Assembly (NCBI GenBank): GCA_041795785.1
Contig: JBHBXR010000076.1
Coordinates: 1 to 10,415, forward strand
From: CAJPST01 sp041795785
GTDB lineage: Bacteria; Pseudomonadota; Gammaproteobacteria; Enterobacterales; Pasteurellaceae
Length of the DNA stretch: 10,415 bases
Direction: 5' to 3'
This document shows positions 6,406 through 10,415 of the stretch, piece by piece. Each line of letters begins with the position of its first letter. The stretch's first letter is position 1. The notes beneath the pieces were generated by a model, which searched no databases, had not been told where the DNA came from, and saw only the letters and a program-made list of their open reading frames with translations. The translations under genes and the position numbers were made by a program.

Positions 6406-8532
6406 TTATTCCTGCTCGATCAAATCACTTTGCTCGGCATTTTCTTGCTGTTTGGCAACAAGATCTTTCATCGTCAAACGAATGCGTCCTTGACGATCGA
6501 TTTCAACTACTTTCACTTGCACTTCCTGACCGACGGCAAGATAATCGCTCACTTTCTCAACGCGCTCTTCCGCGATTTGAGAAATGTGCACCAAGCCTTC
6601 CTTACCGCCGACGATGGAAACGAAAGCACCGAAATCCGCCAAACGAGTGACTTTACCTTTGTACACCGCACCGGCTTCCACTTCGGCGGTAATATCTTCA
6701 ATACGCGCCATCACTTCTTTCACGGCATTGCTGTCCACCGCAGCGATTTTCACCGTGCCGTCGTCATCAATATCAATGGAAGTACCGGTTTCTTCGGTCA
6801 ACGCACGAATCACCGCACCGCCTTTACCGATAACATCTTTGATTTTCTTCGGATCAATTTTCATGGTGTAAATGCGCGGCGCATATTCGGAAATTTCTGC
6901 GCGCGGCGCCGGAATCGCTTGTTCCATCACGCCTAAAATGTGCATACGGGCGCTTTTCGCCTGATTTAACGCAATTTGCATAATTTCAGCGGTGATGCCT
7001 TCGATTTTAATATCCATTTGTAACGCAGTCACACCTTCGCGCGTACCGGCTACTTTAAAGTCCATATCGCCCAAGTGATCTTCGTCACCCAAAATATCGG
7101 ACAACACAACGAATTTGTCTTCTTCTTTCACTAAGCCCATTGCAATACCCGCCACCGCTGCTTTAATCGGCACGCCAGCATCCATCAAAGCAAGCGAAGC
7201 GCCGCACACGGAAGCCATAGAGGAAGAACCGTTGGACTCGGTAATTTCGGATACGACCCGCACTACATAAGGGAATTCCGCAATCATCGGCATCACGGCG
7301 GCAACACCGCGTTTTGCCAAACGACCGTGACCGATTTCACGACGTTTCGGCGAACCGATTAATCCGGTTTCACCCACGGAATACGGAGGGAAGTTGTAAT
7401 GGAATAAGAAATGATCGGTTTTTTCACCGGTCAATTCATCAATAATTTGCGCATCACGCTCGGTACCTAAAGTCGCTACCGCCAATGCTTGTGTTTCGCC
7501 GCGCGTAAAAATAGCCGAGCCGTGTACACGCGGTAATACGCCGGTACAAATATCCAAGGCACGTACGGTATCTACACTGCGCCCGTCGATACGAGGTTCA
7601 CCCGCTAAAATGCGTCCGCGCACGACCGCACTTTCAAGAGAAGTGATAATATCGATAATCGCTCCCTCGGTAACGGTTTCGTCTTCCGCAGTAATTTGCG
7701 CTATAACGTCCGCTTTAATCGCATCGATTTGCTCATAGCGCACTTGTTTTTCAGTAATACGGTAAGCATCGCCCAAACGGCTTTCTGCCAACGCTTTCAC
7801 TTTTTCGATCAACGCCGTATTCGGTTCAGGGGCAATCCAATCCCAACGAGGTTTGCCCGCTTCTTTAGCAAATTCTTTAATAGCTTCAATTACCACTTGT
7901 TGTTGCTGATGACCGAATACCACCGCCGCCAACATTTGCTCTTCGGTTAAAACATCCGCTTCGGATTCCACCATCAATACGGCTTTATCCGTACCCGCCA
8001 CTACTAAATCCAAACGGCTTTGTTTTTGCTCCGCCATCGTCGGATTTAAGACGAACTGATTGTCAATAAAACCGACGCGCGCAGCACCGATAGGACCGTT
8101 AAACGGCACGCCTGATAATGAAAGTGCCGCAGAAGCACCAATCATCGCCACTAAATCCGGGCTGATTTGCGGATTCACCGAAACGACGGTGGCAACGATT
8201 TGGATTTCATTGAAAAAACCTTCCGGGAACAACGGACGGATAGGACGATCGATTAAACGGGCAATCAAGGTTTCGCCTTCCGACGGACGACCTTCACGTT
8301 TGAAGAAACCGCCCGGAATACGACCCGCCGCGTAAGTACGTTCCTGATAGTTCACGGTTAACGGAAAGAAATCCTGACCTTCTTTTACGTCTTTCTTCGC
8401 CACTACGGTAACAAACACTGTAGTATCGTCCATACTTGCCATCACGGCAGCCGTTGCTTGGCGCGCAATGGCGCCGGTTTCTAAGGTGACGGTATGCTGA
8501 CCGTATTTAAATTGTTTTACAATTGGATTCAC
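6406..8532 (-). CDS. pnp: polyribonucleotide nucleotidyltransferase (PNPase)
   Basis: PNPase degrades RNA 3' to 5' by phosphorolysis, releasing nucleoside diphosphates, and can add tails in reverse. It forms a ring-shaped trimer and is part of the RNA degradosome in E. coli. The 708 residues match the family length (711 in E. coli). The first RNase PH domain covers about 10-145, with FFKREGRPSEGE at 76-87. A helical domain follows. The second, catalytic RNase PH domain spans roughly 310-545. It has the phosphate-binding serines in SNGSSSM (433-439) and acidic residues D485 and D491 in GDEDHLGDMDF, matching E. coli D486 and D492. Then come a KH domain with the GKGG loop at 569-572 and an S1 domain at about 622-689. 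The start codon is GTG at 8532, supported by AAAGGA 7 bases upstream. Unlike E. coli, rpoD rather than rpsO lies immediately upstream. Confidence 0.98.
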   Translation of the reverse strand: MNPIVKQFKYGQHTVTLETGAIARQATAAVMASMDDTTVFVTVVAKKDVKEGQDFFPLTVNYQERTYAAGRIPGGFFKREGRPSEGETLIARLIDRPIRPLFPEGFFNEIQIVATVVSVNPQISPDLVAMIGASAALSLSGVPFNGPIGAARVGFIDNQFVLNPTMAEQKQSRLDLVVAGTDKAVLMVESEADVLTEEQMLAAVVFGHQQQQVVIEAIKEFAKEAGKPRWDWIAPEPNTALIEKVKALAESRLGDAYRITEKQVRYEQIDAIKADVIAQITAEDETVTEGAIIDIITSLESAVVRGRILAGEPRIDGRSVDTVRALDICTGVLPRVHGSAIFTRGETQALAVATLGTERDAQIIDELTGEKTDHFLFHYNFPPYSVGETGLIGSPKRREIGHGRLAKRGVAAVMPMIAEFPYVVRVVSEITESNGSSSMASVCGASLALMDAGVPIKAAVAGIAMGLVKEEDKFVVLSDILGDEDHLGDMDFKVAGTREGVTALQMDIKIEGITAEIMQIALNQAKSARMHILGVMEQAIPAPRAEISEYAPRIYTMKIDPKKIKDVIGKGGAVIRALTEETGTSIDIDDDGTVKIAAVDSNAVKEVMARIEDITAEVEAGAVYKGKVTRLADFGAFVSIVGGKEGLVHISQIAEERVEKVSDYLAVGQEVQVKVVEIDRQGRIRLTMKDLVAKQQENAEQSDLIEQE
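7625..7633 (-). repeat. DNA uptake signal (USS) inside pnp
   Basis: Exact ACCGCACTT on the plus strand; on the coding strand it encodes E-S-A-V-V at the entry to the second RNase PH domain. Confidence 0.9.
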
Positions 8533-8539
8533 AAAATTT

Positions 8540-8545
8540 TCCTTT
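8540..8545 (-). promoter_or_regulatory. ribosome binding site of pnp
   Basis: AAAGGA on the minus strand, 7 bases before the GTG at 8532. This strong site fixes the non-ATG start, and the first codons (MNPIVKQF) align with the usual PNPase N-terminus. Confidence 0.8.
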
Positions 8546-8591
8546 TTAGTTTTAATTGATGATTTTGCTTTTTCGGTTCCAAATTGCGACT

Positions 8592-8667
8592 AGTAAAAAC
8601 ATTCTTAAAAAACTCACAAAAATCCGACCGCACTTTTTACAAGCTTCTTCAGTAAAAACATTTTTAA
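8592..8667. repeat. pair of 17-base direct repeats in the pnp leader
   Basis: 8592-8608 and 8651-8667 are identical except at one position. Both begin AGTAAAAACATT and end TTAA, 59 bases apart, with an uptake signal between them. They lie between the rpoD terminator and the pnp start. Function unknown; the A-rich composition makes chance possible. Confidence 0.5.
8627..8635 (-). repeat. DNA uptake signal (USS) in the pnp leader
   Basis: Exact ACCGCACTT, an unpaired intergenic copy about 95 bases upstream of the pnp start. Confidence 0.93.
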
Positions 8668-8690
8668 TAGCCGCACGCTAAAACGGAAAC

Positions 8691-8720
8691 AAAAAAGCCC
8701 AAGTATTATACAGGGCTTTT
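8691..8720 (-). terminator. rpoD intrinsic terminator
   Basis: On the minus strand, AAAAGCCC (8720-8713) pairs perfectly with GGGCTTTT (8700-8693) across a 12-base loop, and the T run extends to 8691. It sits about 50 bases after the rpoD stop codon. The A tract before the stem gives it some bidirectional character. The loop contains TATAAT on the minus strand. Confidence 0.88.
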
Positions 8721-8734
8721 CAGTGGATTGGTAA
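8705..8734 (-). promoter_or_regulatory. candidate pnp promoter overlapping rpoD terminator
   Basis: On the minus strand, TTACCA (8734-8729, four of six matches to TTGACA) is separated by 18 bases from a perfect TATAAT (8710-8705). The -10 lies in the terminator loop. Initiation would fall near 8698, inside the 3' arm of the terminator stem, giving a leader of roughly 165 bases before pnp. No other clear promoter was seen for pnp. Motif evidence only. Confidence 0.4.
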
Positions 8735-8755
8735 TTATTTTATCAATTACGGGAA

Positions 8756-8779
8756 CTTATTCATCCGTCTTATTCATCC
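8756..8779. repeat. tandem 11-base repeat across the rpoD stop codon
   Basis: CTTATTCATCC occurs at 8756-8766 and again at 8769-8779, with a period of 13 bases. On the coding strand the unit is GGATGAATAAG, containing the last rpoD codons and the stop; the second copy follows the stop. Confidence 0.75.
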
Positions 8780-10415
8780 AAAAAACTACGCAGCGTTTCC
8801 GAACGGCTCGGGTGGCGTAGTTTGCGCAATGCTTTGGCTTCAATCTGACGGATACGTTCGCGGGTTACGTCGAACTGTTTGCCGACTTCCTCTAAGGTGT
8901 GATCGGTGTTCATATCAATACCGAAACGCATACGCAGCACTTTCGCTTCGCGCGGCGTTAAACCTTCCAACACTTCGTGGGTTGCCGCACGCAAGCTTTG
9001 CGCCGTGGCGGAATCTAGCGGCAATTCTAATGTGTTGTCTTCGATGAAATCGCCTAAGTGTGAATCGTCATCATCGCCGATCGGCGTTTCCATTGAGATC
9101 GGTTCTTTGGCAATTTTTAACACTTTACGGATTTTATCTTCCGGCATTCCCATACGTTCCGCCAGTTCTTCCGGCGAAGCTTCACGCCCCATTTCCTGTA
9201 ACATTTGACGGGAGATGCGGTTTAATTTATTGATGGTTTCGATCATATGTACCGGAATACGGATGGTTCTCGCCTGATCCGCAATAGAACGGGTGATCGC
9301 CTGACGAATCCACCAAGTCGCATAGGTTGAGAATTTATAACCGCGACGATATTCGAATTTATCCACCGCTTTCATCAAACCGATATTACCTTCCTGAATT
9401 AAATCAAGGAATTGTAAACCACGGTTGGTATATTTTTTAGCAATGGAAATAACCAGACGCAGGTTGGCTTCCACCATTTCTTTCTTAGCGCGACGGGCTT
9501 TTAATTCACCTTGCGCAATACGCTCGCCGATATCACGGATTTGCTGAACGGTTAAGTTGGTATCTACTTCAATTTGCTGCAAATTACCGATAGAACGGCG
9601 TATATCGTCGGCATATTGGTGTAATTTTTCCGACCAAGATTTACCCGCATCCAAGGCTTTGATCAACCAAGCATCATTAATTTCTTTACCGGAGAAGGCT
9701 TTTTGGAATTGCTCTTTCGGCATTTTAGCGTACTCAACGGCGAAACGTTGAATATGACGCTCTTCCACACGTACGCGTTTCATCATATCGCGCATGGAAA
9801 TAACCAACAAATCAAACTGGCGCGGAACCAAACGGAATTGAGTAAAAATATCCGATAATGCCTGAATCTGTTCTCTGGTTTTTTTATGAGTTCTACCGTA
9901 TTTTTCAATGGCATTAACGGTTTTTGTATGCTGTTCTTTTAATGCGCCAAATTTTTCGCGGGCAACTTCGGGATCAATAGAATTATCGCTGTCATCGCCC
10001 TCTCCGCCGCTGGAAGACTCTTCGCTTTCTTCGTCCTCTTCTTCATCGTCGTCTAACGCTGCGGCATCAACCTCCCCCTCTTCATCATCGTTCAGTTCGG
10101 CTTCCAAATCGGCTAAGTCCGTCTCACCGATCGCATTAGGATCAACAAAGCCGGTGATCAAGTCCGCCAAACGAACGGAACCTTCTTCCACTAGCTCATA
10201 TTGTTCCAATAAATAAGTCAGCGCTTCAGGATATTCTGCGACCGCACTTTGCACTTCGTTAATGCCGTCTTCAATACGTTTGGCAATGTCAATTTCACCT
10301 TCACGGGTCAGTAATTCCACGCTTCCCATTTCGCGCATATACATGCGTACGGGATCCGTAGTACGTCCCAGCTCCGCTTCCACACTGGATAATACCTGTG
10401 TCGCTTCCTCCACCG
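8770..10415 (-). CDS. rpoD: RNA polymerase sigma factor RpoD (sigma-70), 5' end missing
   Basis: This is the primary sigma factor, directing RNA polymerase to housekeeping promoters. The window holds the C-terminal 547 or so codons. The gene runs off the right edge, so region 1.1 and the true start are missing (about 70-80 residues by comparison with E. coli RpoD). In fragment numbering, region 1.2 lies near 19-50 (GRTTDPVRMYMREMG). A strongly acidic non-conserved stretch covers 98-148. Regions 2.1-2.4 cover about 312-395, including the -10 recognition segment FSTYATWWIRQAITR. Region 3 follows to about 470, and region 4 occupies 480-540, with the -35-binding helix-turn-helix in TLEEVGKQFDVTRERIRQIE. 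It ends in SFLDE, matching SFLDD in E. coli. An uptake signal lies in the codons near residue 55. In E. coli dnaG precedes rpoD; that would lie outside this window. Confidence 0.97.
   Translation of the reverse strand, partial: VEEATQVLSSVEAELGRTTDPVRMYMREMGSVELLTREGEIDIAKRIEDGINEVQSAVAEYPEALTYLLEQYELVEEGSVRLADLITGFVDPNAIGETDLADLEAELNDDEEGEVDAAALDDDEEEDEESEESSSGGEGDDSDNSIDPEVAREKFGALKEQHTKTVNAIEKYGRTHKKTREQIQALSDIFTQFRLVPRQFDLLVISMRDMMKRVRVEERHIQRFAVEYAKMPKEQFQKAFSGKEINDAWLIKALDAGKSWSEKLHQYADDIRRSIGNLQQIEVDTNLTVQQIRDIGERIAQGELKARRAKKEMVEANLRLVISIAKKYTNRGLQFLDLIQEGNIGLMKAVDKFEYRRGYKFSTYATWWIRQAITRSIADQARTIRIPVHMIETINKLNRISRQMLQEMGREASPEELAERMGMPEDKIRKVLKIAKEPISMETPIGDDDDSHLGDFIEDNTLELPLDSATAQSLRAATHEVLEGLTPREAKVLRMRFGIDMNTDHTLEEVGKQFDVTRERIRQIEAKALRKLRHPSRSETLRSFLDE
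10241..10249 (-). repeat. DNA uptake signal (USS) inside rpoD
   Basis: Exact ACCGCACTT on the plus strand; it encodes Q-S-A-V just after region 1.2 of the sigma factor. Confidence 0.9.

Noticed and set aside
6430..6936. 168-codon plus-strand reading frame opposite pnp
   Set aside because: Its composition is that of antisense to the KH and S1 domain codons, and there is no ribosome site or family resemblance.
9908..10216. Serine-rich plus-strand reading frame opposite rpoD
   Set aside because: It is the antisense image of the acidic codon runs in RpoD, with no independent coding evidence.
1..10415. CRISPR array, insertion sequence, tRNA, rRNA or phage-related genes
   Set aside because: No spaced repeats, transposase motifs, terminal inverted repeats or RNA gene sequences were seen; gaps between genes are all under 250 bases.

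Overview
The window is core chromosome of a gamma-proteobacterium of the family Pasteurellaceae, in the group that uses the Haemophilus influenzae type DNA uptake signal. The core AAGTGCGGT (or its complement ACCGCACTT) occurs exactly 11 times in 10.4 kb, about one per kilobase. No exact copy of the alternative Actinobacillus pleuropneumoniae type core (ACAAGCGGT) was seen. The proteins are close to their E. coli counterparts. By eye the base composition is moderate rather than strongly AT-rich, so Aggregatibacter or the Basfia / Mannheimia succiniciproducens / Actinobacillus succinogenes group fits better than H. influenzae. The genus cannot be fixed from this window.

Layout. Positions 1-212 are a leader with one uptake signal and no convincing gene. 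glnE (213-3155, plus strand) encodes the bifunctional glutamine synthetase adenylyltransferase. It ends in a hairpin terminator built from two inverted uptake signals (3159-3217), which separates it from the convergent minus-strand block. In transcription order (right to left) that block is rpoD (8770 to beyond the window edge, 5' end missing), pnp (6406-8532), nlpI (5359-6297) and deaD (3366-5192). An intrinsic terminator follows rpoD (8691-8720). A second terminator, again made of two inverted uptake signals, lies between pnp and nlpI (6343-6389).

How the genes work together. pnp, nlpI and deaD keep the order known from E. coli. PNPase is a 3'-5' exoribonuclease, and DeaD/CsdA is a cold-shock RNA helicase that can assist RNA decay and ribosome assembly. 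NlpI is an outer-membrane TPR lipoprotein that acts as an adaptor for cell-envelope proteolysis. rpoD is the housekeeping sigma factor. glnE belongs to nitrogen control and is only a neighbour. In E. coli rpsO lies directly upstream of pnp; here rpoD does.

No previously undescribed system was found; this is a housekeeping region. The observations worth a second look are regulatory. The deaD leader holds two 10-base segments that could pair over a distance, competing with a local palindrome. A TATAAT box sits inside the loop of the rpoD terminator and may drive pnp. Uptake signals double as terminators, and several short repeats flank rpoD and pnp.
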